From positions 992,001 through 1,056,000 of the forward strand of contig CBDDAF010000003.1 of the NCBI GenBank assembly GCA_965224815.1: a stretch of DNA of 64,000 bases, written 5' to 3'. Within the stretch, counting starts at the first letter, position 1. Every line of letters starts with the position of its first letter. The notes under the pieces are model-generated. The model was not told where the DNA came from. It did not search any database and saw only the letters and a list, made by a program, of their open reading frames with translations. This DNA comes from CAYPEL01 sp036479985. Lineage in GTDB: Bacteria > Pseudomonadota > Gammaproteobacteria > DSM-19610. Below, piece after piece: positions 1-9,986 of the stretch. Position numbers and translations under genes: made by a program.

Positions 1-490
1 TGGGTTCCAGTGTCTTGCCGTCTTTGGATTCAGGCTTGCCCGTGATGCCCATCATACGTGGTTGGCTCGGACCGTAGATGTCTGCATCCAGTATGCCGAC
101 TTTTGCACCTTCGGCTGATAATGCCAGCGCCATATTAGTTGCAGTTGTGGATTTTCCAACACCACCCTTACCAGAAGCAATGGCAATGATATTCTTGATG
201 CCGTCGATGGTTTTGACACCTTTCTGCACTGAATGCGCCTGAATAGCAAAACTCACATTGGCGCGCGCTTTACTGACACCATCGATTGACTCAATCATGG
301 ATTTCAGTTTGGCAGCCAGTTCTTCCTGGTAACTCTTGGCTGGAAAACCCAGCACCACATCAACCAGCACCTGATCGCCTTCGATCGTAATTTTGCGCAG
401 CATTTTACTGCTGACCAGGTCCTTCTCAAGAAAAGGATCGATGTATTCCTTCAGTTTCGTTTCGACAATTGCTTCGGTGACGTCAGCCAT
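1..490 (-). CDS. mrp: Mrp/ApbC iron-sulfur cluster carrier ATPase, N-terminal part
   Basis: Only the first ~163 residues lie in the window; the gene runs off the left edge. The start is ATG at 488-490, reading MADVTEAIVE. The first ~95 residues form the MIP18/DUF59-type domain usual in proteobacterial Mrp. The P-loop follows with the deviant Walker A GKGGVGKS and then the ILDADIYGPSQP segment typical of the Mrp/NBP35 family. Family members bind and transfer [4Fe-4S] clusters in the cytoplasm. Divergent placement next to metG is a common gammaproteobacterial arrangement. The identification is firm; the C-terminal CxxC cluster ligands cannot be seen. Confidence 0.95.
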   Translation of the reverse strand, partial: MADVTEAIVETKLKEYIDPFLEKDLVSSKMLRKITIEGDQVLVDVVLGFPAKSYQEELAAKLKSMIESIDGVSKARANVSFAIQAHSVQKGVKTIDGIKNIIAIASGKGGVGKSTTATNMALALSAEGAKVGILDADIYGPSQPRMMGITGKPESKDGKTLEP

Positions 491-719
491 GTTTAATGAT
501 GTCCTCTGGATCCAGTAACCGGCTGGCCGGGCTGGAAAAGTCTGAAAAATAGCAGCCCGAAATTGTACACAATTTATCCTGGCGGGTCTTCATTTTGGTT
601 TGTGAGGATTTGTTGGTACTCAGACACTGTTTCCACCGGGAAGATGGGATATTTATCCACACTCCATGCTCCTACGTCTGGCATAATGACGCGCTAACCC
701 GAATAGCTTACAGGAATTT

Positions 720-2771
720 ATGTCAGTCAAGCATCGCACCATTTTGGTGACCAGCGCCCTGCCCTATGCCAACGGCCCAATTCACATTGGCCATCTGGTT
801 GAATATATCCAGACCGATATCTGGGTGCGTTTCCAAAAAATGCGTGACCACACCTGCTGGTACGTCTGTGCTGATGATGCCCATGGCACGCCTATCATGT
901 TGCGCGCACAACAAGAAGGCATTACGCCGGAACAACTGATCGAAGCTGTCGACAAGGAACACCGTGCTGATTTCTCTGACTTCATGATTAACTTTGATCA
1001 TTATGGCAGCACCCATTCAGACGAAAACCGCAAGCTCGCTGAAACCATATACCTGCGCAACAAAGCGGCAGGACACATTGCTACCGAGACTATTACACAG
1101 GCCTACGATCCGGAAAAAGAAATGTTCCTGCCGGACCGGTTTATTAAAGGCGAATGTCCCAAGTGTGGTGCTGCCGATCAATATGGTGACAACTGCGAAG
1201 TCTGCGGCACAACTTATGCGCCCACTGATTTAAAAAATGCCTATTCCGTTGTGTCGGGCGCCAAACCGGTAGAAAAAGAATCCCTTCAGTACTTCTTCAA
1301 GTTGAATAACTTTGAAGGCATGCTACGTGACTGGCTAAAAGCCGGTCATGTTCAGAGCTCCGTATCCAATAAGCTAAATGAATGGATTGAAGAAGGCTTG
1401 CGTGATTGGGATATTTCTCGCAACGCACCCTACTTTGGTTTTGAAATCCCGGATGCACCGGGTAAGTTTTTTTATGTCTGGATGGATGCGCCCATTGGTT
1501 ATATGGCCAGCTTCAAACAATTCTGCGCTGAAAAGAATCTGGACTTTGATGCTTATTGGAGCAAGGACAGTGAACACGAACTGTATCATTTTATTGGCAA
1601 GGATATTATCCGTTTCCACGCCCTGTTCTGGCCAGCCATGTTGACCGGTGCTGATTTCCGCACACCCACGGGTATTTTTGCACATGGATTTTTAACTGTT
1701 AATGGCCAGAAGATGTCCAAGTCACGCGGCACCTTTATCAAAGCCCGCACCTGGCTGGATCATTTAAACCCGGAATACCTGCGTTATTACTTTGCTGCCA
1801 AACTGGGCAATGGTATCGACGATATGGATTTAAATCTGGATGACTTCTCGCAGAGAGTTAACAGCGACCTGGTTGGAAAATATGTCAACATAGCCAGCCG
1901 TACTGCTAATTTTATTGTTAAACAATTTGATGGAAAATTGCTTGGCATTAATGAATTCACAGATAATGATGCCGATAAAAAACTCTACTTAGAAAGTATT
2001 CAGGGTACGGCCCAAACTATTTCGGAACATTACGAAGCGCGTGAATTTAGTCAGGCAGTACGCGACATTATGCAATACGCTGACCAAATCAATCAGTATT
2101 TTGATGAACACGAACCCTGGAAGCTCGCCAAGGATCCGGAACAAAAAGACAAGTTACATAAAATTTGCTCGCGGATTATGCACGGATTTTATTCCCTGTC
2201 CGTTTTGCTCACGCCGATCATTCCGGGCATTACAAGCCGTGTAGCTCGCGAACTATTTGCTATGGATCATAGCTTCATCTGGAGTGATCTTGACAGCTTC
2301 CCCACCCAGCTTAACAAATTCAAACACCTTGCCAAGCGCATAGAACCCGAGGCCATCACCGCCATGATTGATGCATCAAAAGACAGCCTGACTGAAACCG
2401 CGGCAAAACCTGCCAGCGGCCCGCTCGCTGATGATCCGATTGGTGAAACGATCAATTATGATGAATTCGCCAAAATTGATTTACGTATTGCTAAAATCGT
2501 CAAAGCCGAAGCCGTTGAAAAAGCCGACAAGCTATTACAACTCACACTGGATATTGGTGGTGAAACACGAAATGTATTCGCTGGTATCAAGAGTGCTTAT
2601 GCTCCTGAGGATTTAGTTGGCAAACACACTGTCATGGTCGCTAACCTTGCACCAAGGAAAATGCGTTTTGGTATTTCTGAAGGAATGGTACTGGCAGCGG
2701 GGCCAGGGGGTAAAGACTTGTTTATTCTGGAACCGCATGAAGGCGCACTGCCTGGAATGAAGGTCAAATAA
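720..2771 (+). CDS. metG: Methionyl-tRNA synthetase
   Basis: 683 residues, the length of MetG with the C-terminal dimerisation extension. It charges tRNA-Met in the cytoplasm. The class I HIGH signature is PIHIGH at ~residues 20-25 and the KMSKS loop lies near residue 331. A zinc knuckle with two CxxC pairs (CPKCG and CEVCG) lies at ~146-162. The last ~105 residues, starting around INYDEFAKIDLRIA, are the OB-fold tRNA-binding/dimer domain (Arc1p/Trbp111 type). It is transcribed away from mrp and followed by the rsx operon after 49 bp. Full length, with no anomaly. Confidence 0.98.
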   Translation: MSVKHRTILVTSALPYANGPIHIGHLVEYIQTDIWVRFQKMRDHTCWYVCADDAHGTPIMLRAQQEGITPEQLIEAVDKEHRADFSDFMINFDHYGSTHSDENRKLAETIYLRNKAAGHIATETITQAYDPEKEMFLPDRFIKGECPKCGAADQYGDNCEVCGTTYAPTDLKNAYSVVSGAKPVEKESLQYFFKLNNFEGMLRDWLKAGHVQSSVSNKLNEWIEEGLRDWDISRNAPYFGFEIPDAPGKFFYVWMDAPIGYMASFKQFCAEKNLDFDAYWSKDSEHELYHFIGKDIIRFHALFWPAMLTGADFRTPTGIFAHGFLTVNGQKMSKSRGTFIKARTWLDHLNPEYLRYYFAAKLGNGIDDMDLNLDDFSQRVNSDLVGKYVNIASRTANFIVKQFDGKLLGINEFTDNDADKKLYLESIQGTAQTISEHYEAREFSQAVRDIMQYADQINQYFDEHEPWKLAKDPEQKDKLHKICSRIMHGFYSLSVLLTPIIPGITSRVARELFAMDHSFIWSDLDSFPTQLNKFKHLAKRIEPEAITAMIDASKDSLTETAAKPASGPLADDPIGETINYDEFAKIDLRIAKIVKAEAVEKADKLLQLTLDIGGETRNVFAGIKSAYAPEDLVGKHTVMVANLAPRKMRFGISEGMVLAAGPGGKDLFILEPHEGALPGMKVK

Positions 2772-2820
2772 AACCGGGAACTTTATTATCACCAAGTGCA
2801 AACTGAAAATCTAAATACTC

Positions 2821-3402
2821 ATGGCTGAATACGCCCTCATACTCATCAGCACTGTACTGGTAAACAATTTCGTACTGGTGAAGTTTCTCGGCCTGTGTCC
2901 TTTCATGGGCGTGTCGCGCAAACTGGAAACGGCGGCCGGGATGTCGCTGGCAACAATCTTTGTTTTGACCCTGTCATCGGCATGTAGTTACCTCGCCAAT
3001 GAATATTTGCTCGCGCCGCTAGGGCTGGAATACCTGCGCACTATAACGTTTATCCTGGTTATCGCTGCGGTGGTGCAATTCACCGAAATGGTCGTCCATA
3101 AAACCAGCCCTCTGTTATATCAGGTACTCGGTATTTTCCTCCCGTTGATCACAACCAACTGTGCTGTGCTCGGTGTCGCACTGCTGAATGTACAGGAAAG
3201 CCATGGTTTCTTTGCCTCTGTCTTGTATGGATTTGGTGCGGCGGTCGGCTTCTCTATGGTGTTGATTCTATTTGCCGCCATGCGTGAACGTATCGATGCC
3301 GCCGATGTTCCCTTACCCTTTCGTGGTTCTGCTATCGGCTTGATTACTGCCGGGTTGATGTCACTTGCCTTTATGGGTTTTTCCGGACTGATCAACGGTT
3401 AG
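2821..3402 (+). CDS. rsxA: Rnf/Rsx electron transport complex subunit A
   Basis: 193-residue integral membrane protein with about six hydrophobic helices and the family signatures NNFVLVKFLGLCPF near the N-terminus and ITTNCAVLG in the middle. RsxA and RsxE are homologous, inversely oriented membrane subunits of the Rnf/Rsx complex, which couples ferredoxin:NAD oxidoreduction to ion transport or, in enterobacteria, reduces SoxR. It is the first gene of a compact rsxABCDGE operon; the next gene follows after 9 bp. Naming it rsx rather than rnf is a convention choice. Confidence 0.97.
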   Translation: MAEYALILISTVLVNNFVLVKFLGLCPFMGVSRKLETAAGMSLATIFVLTLSSACSYLANEYLLAPLGLEYLRTITFILVIAAVVQFTEMVVHKTSPLLYQVLGIFLPLITTNCAVLGVALLNVQESHGFFASVLYGFGAAVGFSMVLILFAAMRERIDAADVPLPFRGSAIGLITAGLMSLAFMGFSGLING

Positions 3403-3411
3403 CAAAATCCT

Positions 3412-3975
3412 ATGTTGACCGCTATTCTCGCTATTGGAATTCTCGCTGCCTTGTTCGGTTTACTGCTGGGCTTTGCGGCAATTCGGTTCAAAGTTGAAAC
3501 AAATCCGATTGCTGACCAAATAGATGCGCTGTTACCGCAAACTCAGTGCGGCCAATGCACTTATGCTGGCTGCCGCCCTTATGCTGAAGCGATGGCAGCG
3601 GGCGACGCCGATATTAATCAATGTCCTCCTGGTGGCGAAGTAACCATTCAAGCGCTGGCCGATATGTTAGGCGTAGAAGCCAAACCGCTCAATGATGAAC
3701 ACGGCGAACATACAGAAAAAACGGTTGCCATTATCGATGAACAAACCTGCATTGGTTGCACACTCTGCATCCAGGCTTGCCCGGTTGATGCGATACTCGG
3801 TGCAGCCAAACAAATGCATACCGTCATTGAATCCGAATGCACCGGTTGCGACCTCTGCCTGCCTCCCTGCCCGGTCGATTGCATTCTGATGGTGCCGGTA
3901 GAGAAAAATCTCAGTAACTGGAAATGGCCCTCCCCGGAAAACAGCCGCTTAATGAATGTGGACTCATCTTCCTGA
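3412..3975 (+). CDS. rsxB: Rnf/Rsx complex iron-sulfur subunit B
   Basis: 187 residues. An N-terminal membrane anchor (~1-25) is followed by the Fe-S domain QCGQCTYAGCRPYAEA at ~44-58, with its fourth cysteine at INQCPPGG. Two classical ferredoxin motifs come next: CIGCTLCIQACPVDAI (~114-130) and CTGCDLCLPPCPVDCI (~144-160). The protein shuttles electrons between RsxC and the membrane subunits on the cytoplasmic face. It is second in the rsx operon. A gap of about 100 bp to rsxC contains no recognisable gene. Confidence 0.97.
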   Translation: MLTAILAIGILAALFGLLLGFAAIRFKVETNPIADQIDALLPQTQCGQCTYAGCRPYAEAMAAGDADINQCPPGGEVTIQALADMLGVEAKPLNDEHGEHTEKTVAIIDEQTCIGCTLCIQACPVDAILGAAKQMHTVIESECTGCDLCLPPCPVDCILMVPVEKNLSNWKWPSPENSRLMNVDSSS

Positions 3976-4076
3976 AACAGCACATGGGAATTACGACGCA
4001 GGTTATTGAAATAACCGACTAAAACTACAGCTCAACAGCGGCATTTTATAAGCCAGGCAGGTACAATGCGGGGCTT

Positions 4077-5651
4077 ATGGTTTCGCTACTTGAAAATCCC
4101 CATCCCATCCCCGGCGGTCTTGTTCTAGAGTCGCACAAATCCGAATCATTGCAGGATCCGGTACAGGCTATTCCGTTACCGTCAGAACTGATTATTCCCA
4201 TTAGTCAGCATATCGGTCAGGCTGCAGAACCCCTTGTTAAAATAGGCCAACATGTCGCCAAGGGTGAAATCATCGCGGCAGCTTCAGGCTATATCAGCGC
4301 CCCTATCCACGCATCCAGTTCGGGCACCGTGACGAATCTAAGTGAACACCCGGTACCCCATCCGTCTGGACTTAATGCCATCTGTATACACATTCAAACC
4401 GATGGAGAAGATCGATGGGCTAAATCTCTGGACGCAACTAACGCCCTGAATCTGGAACCCGCCTTAATCCGGCAACGTGTCATGGATGCAGGCATTGTTG
4501 GCCTTGGAGGTGCAGGCTTTCCCGCCGCCGTAAAATGCAGCACAGGCCTCCAGTCATCGATAGAACTAGTCATCCTCAATGCCGCAGAGTGCGAACCCTA
4601 TATCAGTTGCGATGAAGCGCTGATACTCGACCGGCCTGAAGAAGTGATCGAAGGGCTTCTCATCATGCGCCATGCCTTAAGCGCATCGCAGTGCGTGATC
4701 GGCATAGAAGACAACATGCCACAAGCAAAACAGGCATTGATAGAAGCGCTGGATAAACTCGGCGAGAAGGACATACCGGTTATCAGCGTGCCGACGATTT
4801 ATCCTGCTGGTGGTGAAAAACAACTGATCTACTCGTTAACGGGAAAAGAAGTGCCGAGTAACGGACTGCCTACTGATATAGGTATGATTTGCCACAATGT
4901 TGGCACCGCCGCAGCCGTTTACCGTGCGGTCACATTCCTGCAGCCTCTGATCTCACGCATTGTGACCGTTACCGGCAGCGGCGTTAAACAACCGCGTAAT
5001 CTCGAAGTATTACTCGGCACACCGATCAGTCATCTGGTCGATTTCTGTGGTGGTTATATGCCGGACGTCAATCGGTTACTCATGGGTGGCCCGATGATGG
5101 GTTTTGGTTTACAGAGTGACGACATCCCGGTTATCAAAACCACCAATTGCCTGTTGGCAACCACCCACAAAGAATCTCCCGAACCGCAAGCTGCATTGCC
5201 CTGTATCCGCTGCGGCAAATGCACCCAGGTTTGTCCGGCCGGGTTGTTGCCACAACAACTTTACTGGTTTGCCAAAACCCGCGCCTTTGACAAAATCCAG
5301 GAACATGATCTATTCGACTGCATCGAATGTGGTTGTTGCGCCCAGGTATGCCCTAGCCATATACCGTTGGTGCAATATTACCGATATGCCAAGACTGAGA
5401 TATGGGAACAGGAAACACAACGCGAAAAATCCGACGCCGCCAGGCAACGTTTTGAATTTCACGAAATAAGACTGGCGCGTGAAAAACTCGAACTGGCTGA
5501 ACGGCGCAGCAAACACAAACAGGCACTGAAAGATTCGCCCGCAACCGATAAAGATGCAAAAAAGGTAGCGATACAAGCCGCACTGGAACGCGTCAAGGCA
5601 AAAAAATCGGCGGCCCAGTCTGCGAGCAGCGGGGAGGCTGATAGCGAATGA
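4077..5651 (+). CDS. rsxC: Rnf/Rsx complex NADH-binding subunit C
   Basis: 524 residues, peripheral cytoplasmic subunit that binds NADH/FMN and two [4Fe-4S] clusters. A biotinyl-lipoyl-like N-terminal region precedes the NuoF-like core with GLGGAGFPAAVK (~145) and the NAAECEPYISCDE segment. Cluster motifs are CIRCGKCTQVCPAGLLP (~378) and CIECGCCAQVCPSHIPL (~417). The C-terminus is a charged, coiled-coil-like tail rich in K, E, A and R, much shorter than the long alanine-rich repeats of enterobacterial RsxC. The stop overlaps the rsxD start by 4 bp, so the two are probably translationally coupled. Confidence 0.97.
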   Translation: MVSLLENPHPIPGGLVLESHKSESLQDPVQAIPLPSELIIPISQHIGQAAEPLVKIGQHVAKGEIIAAASGYISAPIHASSSGTVTNLSEHPVPHPSGLNAICIHIQTDGEDRWAKSLDATNALNLEPALIRQRVMDAGIVGLGGAGFPAAVKCSTGLQSSIELVILNAAECEPYISCDEALILDRPEEVIEGLLIMRHALSASQCVIGIEDNMPQAKQALIEALDKLGEKDIPVISVPTIYPAGGEKQLIYSLTGKEVPSNGLPTDIGMICHNVGTAAAVYRAVTFLQPLISRIVTVTGSGVKQPRNLEVLLGTPISHLVDFCGGYMPDVNRLLMGGPMMGFGLQSDDIPVIKTTNCLLATTHKESPEPQAALPCIRCGKCTQVCPAGLLPQQLYWFAKTRAFDKIQEHDLFDCIECGCCAQVCPSHIPLVQYYRYAKTEIWEQETQREKSDAARQRFEFHEIRLAREKLELAERRSKHKQALKDSPATDKDAKKVAIQAALERVKAKKSAAQSASSGEADSE

Positions 5652-6682
5652 AATTCACTACCCGCAGTTCACCTCACATGCCGGTCACCAATCAGGTTTC
5701 AATCATGATGCGCGACGTCATGCTGGCATTGATACCAGGTATCCTGTTCATGCTGTGGTTCTTTGGCTGGGGTGTTTTATTTAATCTGCTATTGGCGTCA
5801 TTCACCGCGCTGGCGGCAGAGGCCACCGTACTCAAACTGCGCAACAAACCGGTTATTGATACGCTTTATGATGGCAGCGCCCTCCTTACCGGTCTGTTAC
5901 TTGCGCTGGCGTTACCCCCTCTGGCGCCCTGGTGGATACCTGTTATCGGTACGCTGTTTGCCATTATTGTTGCCAAACATCTTTACGGTGGCCTGGGCTA
6001 TAACCCGTTTAACCCGGCGATGGTTGGTTTTGTCGTATTGATTATTTCTTTCCCCTTGCAAATGACATTATGGCCAGCGCCCCATGGACTTGAACCCGGC
6101 ATGGTTGGCTTACTGGATACAATGCGCATGATATTTGGTGGAGTACCTCCAGCGGGACACACGCTGGACAGCATCACCATGGCGACTCCGCTGGATACGG
6201 TCAAAACCGGGTTTAGTTTATTTGATACCTGGAGCGAAATTACCAACAGTCCGTTGTTCGGCGCACTGGGTGGTAAAGGCTGGCAATGGATCAACCTGGC
6301 TTACCTGGCTGGCGGCATCTGGTTGATACGGCGCGGTGTGATTCAGTGGCATATTCCGGTTGCCATGCTTGCCGCCCTGTTTATCATGGCTAATCCTTTC
6401 TATGCGGCTGACTCCGACAATTTTGCAAGTCCGATTTTTCACCTGTTCAGCGGTGCCACCATGCTGGGCGCTTTCTTTATCGCTACAGATCCTGTCAGTG
6501 CTGCAACGACCCCAAAGGGACGGATCTATTTCGGCGTAGGGATTGGTGTACTGATCTACATCATCCGCACCTGGGGCGGTTATCCGGATGCTATTGCTTT
6601 CAGTGTGCTGTTAATGAATATGGCCGCTCCTACGATCGACTACTACACACGGCCGCGCGTATTCGGTCACGAAGATTCGTGA
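5648..6682 (+). CDS. rsxD: Rnf/Rsx complex membrane flavoprotein subunit D
   Basis: 344-residue polytopic membrane protein of the NqrB/RnfD family. The segment FSGATMLGAFFIATDPVSA, around residues 265-285, contains the conserved SGAT threonine that carries covalently bound FMN in RnfD. N-terminal SSPHMPVTNQVS is also a family hallmark. It forms part of the transmembrane electron and ion path of the complex. It overlaps rsxC by 4 bp and is followed by rsxG after 1 bp. Confidence 0.97.
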   Translation: MKFTTRSSPHMPVTNQVSIMMRDVMLALIPGILFMLWFFGWGVLFNLLLASFTALAAEATVLKLRNKPVIDTLYDGSALLTGLLLALALPPLAPWWIPVIGTLFAIIVAKHLYGGLGYNPFNPAMVGFVVLIISFPLQMTLWPAPHGLEPGMVGLLDTMRMIFGGVPPAGHTLDSITMATPLDTVKTGFSLFDTWSEITNSPLFGALGGKGWQWINLAYLAGGIWLIRRGVIQWHIPVAMLAALFIMANPFYAADSDNFASPIFHLFSGATMLGAFFIATDPVSAATTPKGRIYFGVGIGVLIYIIRTWGGYPDAIAFSVLLMNMAAPTIDYYTRPRVFGHEDS

Positions 6683-6683
6683 A

Positions 6684-7322
6684 ATGAAATACCGGCAAAT
6701 CGCACGCTCGGCTGGCTTATTATTTCTGTTCGCTGTTATTGGTGTTGGACTGGTCGCCTACACTTATGACAATACAGCAGAACGTATTGCCGATAACGAA
6801 CGTAAAGCCTTACTGCGCAGCATAAATGAACTAATTCCGGCCGATCAATATGATAATGATATTTTCCATGACATTCTGCTCGTGCCTGGAAATGATTTGC
6901 TGGGCACCGATAAAATGGTGTCTGTCTACCGCGCGCGTAAACAGGGCTGGCCAGTTGCTGCCGTACTCAGCGTCATTGCACCGGATGGTTACAATGGTGA
7001 TATCAGGCTACTGGTTGCCATCAAGCTGGATGGCACTCTATCAGGCGTCCGTGTCGTGAGTCACCATGAAACCCCAGGGTTAGGTGATGGCATAGAAATC
7101 GAACGTGATGACTGGATGCTTGGTTTTAATAACCGTTCACTCAGCAACCCGGCAACCCTGCAATGGAAGGTCAAGCGCGATGGTGGCGTATTCGATCAAT
7201 TTACCGGCGCAACCATTACACCACGAGCCGTGGTAAAAGCGGTGCATAAAGCTTTGTTATACTTTCAGATGAGGCACCAACGCCTGTTTACACAAGAGCC
7301 CGCAGAGTCAGATCCGGCATGA
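6684..7322 (+). CDS. rsxG: Rnf/Rsx complex flavoprotein subunit G
   Basis: 212 residues. A single N-terminal membrane helix (~8-28) precedes a periplasmic FMN-binding domain. The flavinylation motif FTGATITPRAVV (~174-185) matches the S/TGAT(x)T consensus in which the threonine carries FMN, and HETPGLGDGIE is the other conserved block. It lies tightly inside the operon: 1 bp after rsxD and overlapping rsxE by 4 bp. Full length for the family. Confidence 0.97.
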   Translation: MKYRQIARSAGLLFLFAVIGVGLVAYTYDNTAERIADNERKALLRSINELIPADQYDNDIFHDILLVPGNDLLGTDKMVSVYRARKQGWPVAAVLSVIAPDGYNGDIRLLVAIKLDGTLSGVRVVSHHETPGLGDGIEIERDDWMLGFNNRSLSNPATLQWKVKRDGGVFDQFTGATITPRAVVKAVHKALLYFQMRHQRLFTQEPAESDPA

Positions 7323-8008
7323 GTAATCAATATTCAACTATCATTCGAGATGGCCTCTGGGGCAATAATGCCGGCCTCGTCCAATTACTCGGATTGTGCC
7401 CGTTACTTGCTGTTACTAATACCTTTATTAATGGTCTTGGGCTAGGTCTGGCGACCACACTCACGCTGGTCGCCTCCAACACCATTGTCTCCGCAATACG
7501 CAATATCGTCCGCAAGGAAATCCGTATACCTGTCTTTGTGTTAGTGATTGCCTCCATAGTGACAGCAATTGAATTAGCCATGAGCGCCTTCTTCCACGAG
7601 CTCTATAAAATTCTTGGCATCTTTATCCCGCTCATTGTCACCAACTGCGCCATCATCGGACGCGCCGAAGCCTTCGCATCCAGACAGCCCGTCAGTAAAG
7701 CCTTCGTAGACGGCTTAAGTATGGGCCTTGGATTCACACTAGTATTAGTGACACTGGGTGGCTTGCGGGAGATCATTGGCAAAGGCACCTTGTTTTCACA
7801 GGCGCATTTAATGTTCGGTGAAAGCGGACGGAGCCTGACTTTAACCTTCGTGGAGGATTACACCGGCTTTCTACTGGCCGTGTTACCACCGGGCGCCTTT
7901 ATTGGTCTTGGTTTGTTGATCGCGTTGAAAAACATCATCGACAACCGCCTGTCAGAACCCTCTAAACAGCTACCTGCAGCCACTAATCAAGTCGTAGAAT
8001 TAACTTAA
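7319..8008 (+). CDS. rsxE: Rnf/Rsx complex subunit E
   Basis: 229-residue membrane protein homologous to RsxA. Signatures are GLWGNNAGLVQLLGLCPLLAV at the N-terminus and PLIVTNCAIIGRAEAFA near residues 100-117, with roughly six helices. The ATG overlaps the rsxG stop. It closes the rsxABCDGE set; an AT-rich stretch of 57 bp without a clear terminator hairpin separates it from nth, so read-through into nth is possible, as in other gammaproteobacteria. Confidence 0.97.
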   Translation: MSNQYSTIIRDGLWGNNAGLVQLLGLCPLLAVTNTFINGLGLGLATTLTLVASNTIVSAIRNIVRKEIRIPVFVLVIASIVTAIELAMSAFFHELYKILGIFIPLIVTNCAIIGRAEAFASRQPVSKAFVDGLSMGLGFTLVLVTLGGLREIIGKGTLFSQAHLMFGESGRSLTLTFVEDYTGFLLAVLPPGAFIGLGLLIALKNIIDNRLSEPSKQLPAATNQVVELT

Positions 8009-8065
8009 TAACAGCTATATAACTTATTGTAATTACTATATATAAATATAACTTATTTTTGGTAG

Positions 8066-8713
8066 ATGAACAAACAAAAACGCATAGAAATATTCACCCG
8101 TTTACGCGCCGCTAATCCAGCACCCACTACTGAACTTCACTACCAGAATACTTTTCAACTCCTGATCGCCGTCATCCTGTCCGCACAGTCGACCGATGTC
8201 GGTGTTAACAAAGCAACGCGTCCATTATTCAAAAAAGTCAAAAACCCCCATGCGATGTACAACCTCGGCGAAACCGGCCTGAAGCAATACATCAAAACGA
8301 TTGGACTGTTTAATACCAAGGCAAAAAATATAATAAAAACCTGTCAGCTACTCGAACAATTACACAACAGCAAAGTGCCTGAAAATCGCGAAGCCCTGGA
8401 AGCATTGCCAGGCGTGGGACGCAAAACTGCCAATGTAATTTTAAATACTGCTTTTGGTCATTCAACGATAGCCGTAGACACTCACATTTTTCGGGTCTCC
8501 AACCGCACTGCTATTGCCCCCGGTAAAAACGTATTGGAAGTTGAAAAGCGCCTGCTGCGCTTAATACCGGACGAATTTAAACAAGATGCCCATCACTGGC
8601 TGATTCTGCTCGGACGCTACACCTGTGTCGCGCGAAAACCCAAATGCCCGGATTGCATCATTCACGATGTATGCGAATACACAAAGAAAACAGAAGTAAT
8701 CACTGCTAGCTAA
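8066..8713 (+). CDS. nth: Endonuclease III
   Basis: 215 residues, bifunctional DNA glycosylase/AP lyase for oxidised pyrimidines. The helix-hairpin-helix LPGVGRKTANVILN contains the catalytic lysine, and VDTHIFRVSNR supplies the catalytic aspartate. The C-terminal [4Fe-4S] loop has the exact C-x6-C-x2-C-x5-C spacing (from CVARKPKC to HDVC). It follows the rsx operon, the usual gammaproteobacterial neighbour. Full length. Confidence 0.98.
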   Translation: MNKQKRIEIFTRLRAANPAPTTELHYQNTFQLLIAVILSAQSTDVGVNKATRPLFKKVKNPHAMYNLGETGLKQYIKTIGLFNTKAKNIIKTCQLLEQLHNSKVPENREALEALPGVGRKTANVILNTAFGHSTIAVDTHIFRVSNRTAIAPGKNVLEVEKRLLRLIPDEFKQDAHHWLILLGRYTCVARKPKCPDCIIHDVCEYTKKTEVITAS

Positions 8714-8729
8714 TAGCCCTCCCCTCAAA

Positions 8730-9965
8730 TCAATCCTGCAAAGTATTACGATGCCCCTGCGGCTTCCAGGAGGGTGAAATAACATTAGGCATATCAGAAC
8801 GCTGAAGCAACGGCGCATTACACACCGTAAACTCACCAAACCGCGCATTGATAGCATCGATCGCTGCATTAAGCGCAGTACGCTGATCATCTGCCCGATC
8901 AAACAGATCCAGCTGATTAGACTTCTGCCGCGGATCCAGCGCACCAATATGCACCTGAAAAACGCCCTCCTTTTGCCAGACATTATTCAAAAAGAACTGC
9001 GCCAGTTGATAAATCTGCGCACCATCATCGGTCGGCAACAAAGTCCGGTATTTCTCCGATAACCAGCCAGCCGTAATTCTAGCGCCAATCGCATAATGCC
9101 GTGCCTCAAGATTATTCTGCCGCAAACGCCGGCCGACTTTCTCGGCCATATGCATCATAAAAATATCCAGGCTGTGACGGCAGGTGGTATTCGGCGGCAC
9201 CACCTTGCCATGCCCCAGTGACTTTGGTGCTGCAATACCCCGCTGCAATTCCTCCGGATCCTGACCCTGCGCCATCAGCCAGATACGTCGGCCAGGATTA
9301 CCAAAACGCTGCGCCAGCACACTGATCGGTATTTTCTGCATGTCACCGCAGGTATGCACACCAAACTGCGCCAGAAAACTACCGATCCCCTTATTGATAC
9401 CACACAGCTCCGTCACCGGCACATTGCAAAGCGTTTCAGCCGTCTTCCACGGCTCCACAATAGTCAGACCATCCGGCTTCTGCTGCTTCGCCGCCCACTT
9501 CGCCACCGTCTTGTCGACACCGATACCCACAGAACACAACAGACTGGACGCATCGAACACCGTCTTTTTTATACGCCGCCCAATCGCTTCGGCATCGCAC
9601 CCATATAATTTCAGACAAGGCGTAAGATCCAGGAAAGCTTCATCAACAGAAAATATTTCCATATCAGGCGTCACCGTTTCCAGCGCCCGCATAATGTCGG
9701 TGGACACTTTTGCATACCGGTACGGACGCGCGGGTACCTGAATAAAATCAGCACAACGCTGACGCGCATCACGCACCTTCATACCAGTATGAACACCATG
9801 ACGGCGCGCTTCATAAGAACAGGTAATAATGGTCGTCCCCGTCAAACCGTTGGTCACCCCCAGCGGCTTTTTACGCCACTCAGGCCGATCCAACTGCTCG
9901 ATGGAAGCAAAGAAAGCATTCATATCAGCCAGCGCAATCATGCGCGGCCATAGACGATAGGGCAT
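8730..9965 (-). CDS. Y-family DNA polymerase (DinB/Pol IV-like)
   Basis: 411 residues, cytoplasmic translesion polymerase. Palm motifs are LADMNAFFASIEQ (first catalytic Asp, ~residue 14) and SVDEAFLDLTPC (the Asp-Glu pair, ~110). The fingers region YEARRHGVHTGMKV and a little-finger domain (~240-350) follow. QLDLF near residue 355 is a good beta-clamp-binding motif, supporting an intact polymerase. The N-terminus is uncertain because the core could start at Met9. A CTGT-N8-ACAG LexA-type box lies 22 bp upstream of the start codon, so SOS induction is expected. It is DinB-like rather than UmuC, and no umuD partner is nearby. Confidence 0.9.
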   Translation of the reverse strand: MPYRLWPRMIALADMNAFFASIEQLDRPEWRKKPLGVTNGLTGTTIITCSYEARRHGVHTGMKVRDARQRCADFIQVPARPYRYAKVSTDIMRALETVTPDMEIFSVDEAFLDLTPCLKLYGCDAEAIGRRIKKTVFDASSLLCSVGIGVDKTVAKWAAKQQKPDGLTIVEPWKTAETLCNVPVTELCGINKGIGSFLAQFGVHTCGDMQKIPISVLAQRFGNPGRRIWLMAQGQDPEELQRGIAAPKSLGHGKVVPPNTTCRHSLDIFMMHMAEKVGRRLRQNNLEARHYAIGARITAGWLSEKYRTLLPTDDGAQIYQLAQFFLNNVWQKEGVFQVHIGALDPRQKSNQLDLFDRADDQRTALNAAIDAINARFGEFTVCNAPLLQRSDMPNVISPSWKPQGHRNTLQD

Positions 9966-9986
9966 GGTATGAGGTAGAATAAGTTA

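Noticed and set aside
8009..8065. Terminator between rsxE and nth
   Set aside because: The stretch is AT-rich but has no stable G+C stem followed by a T-run.
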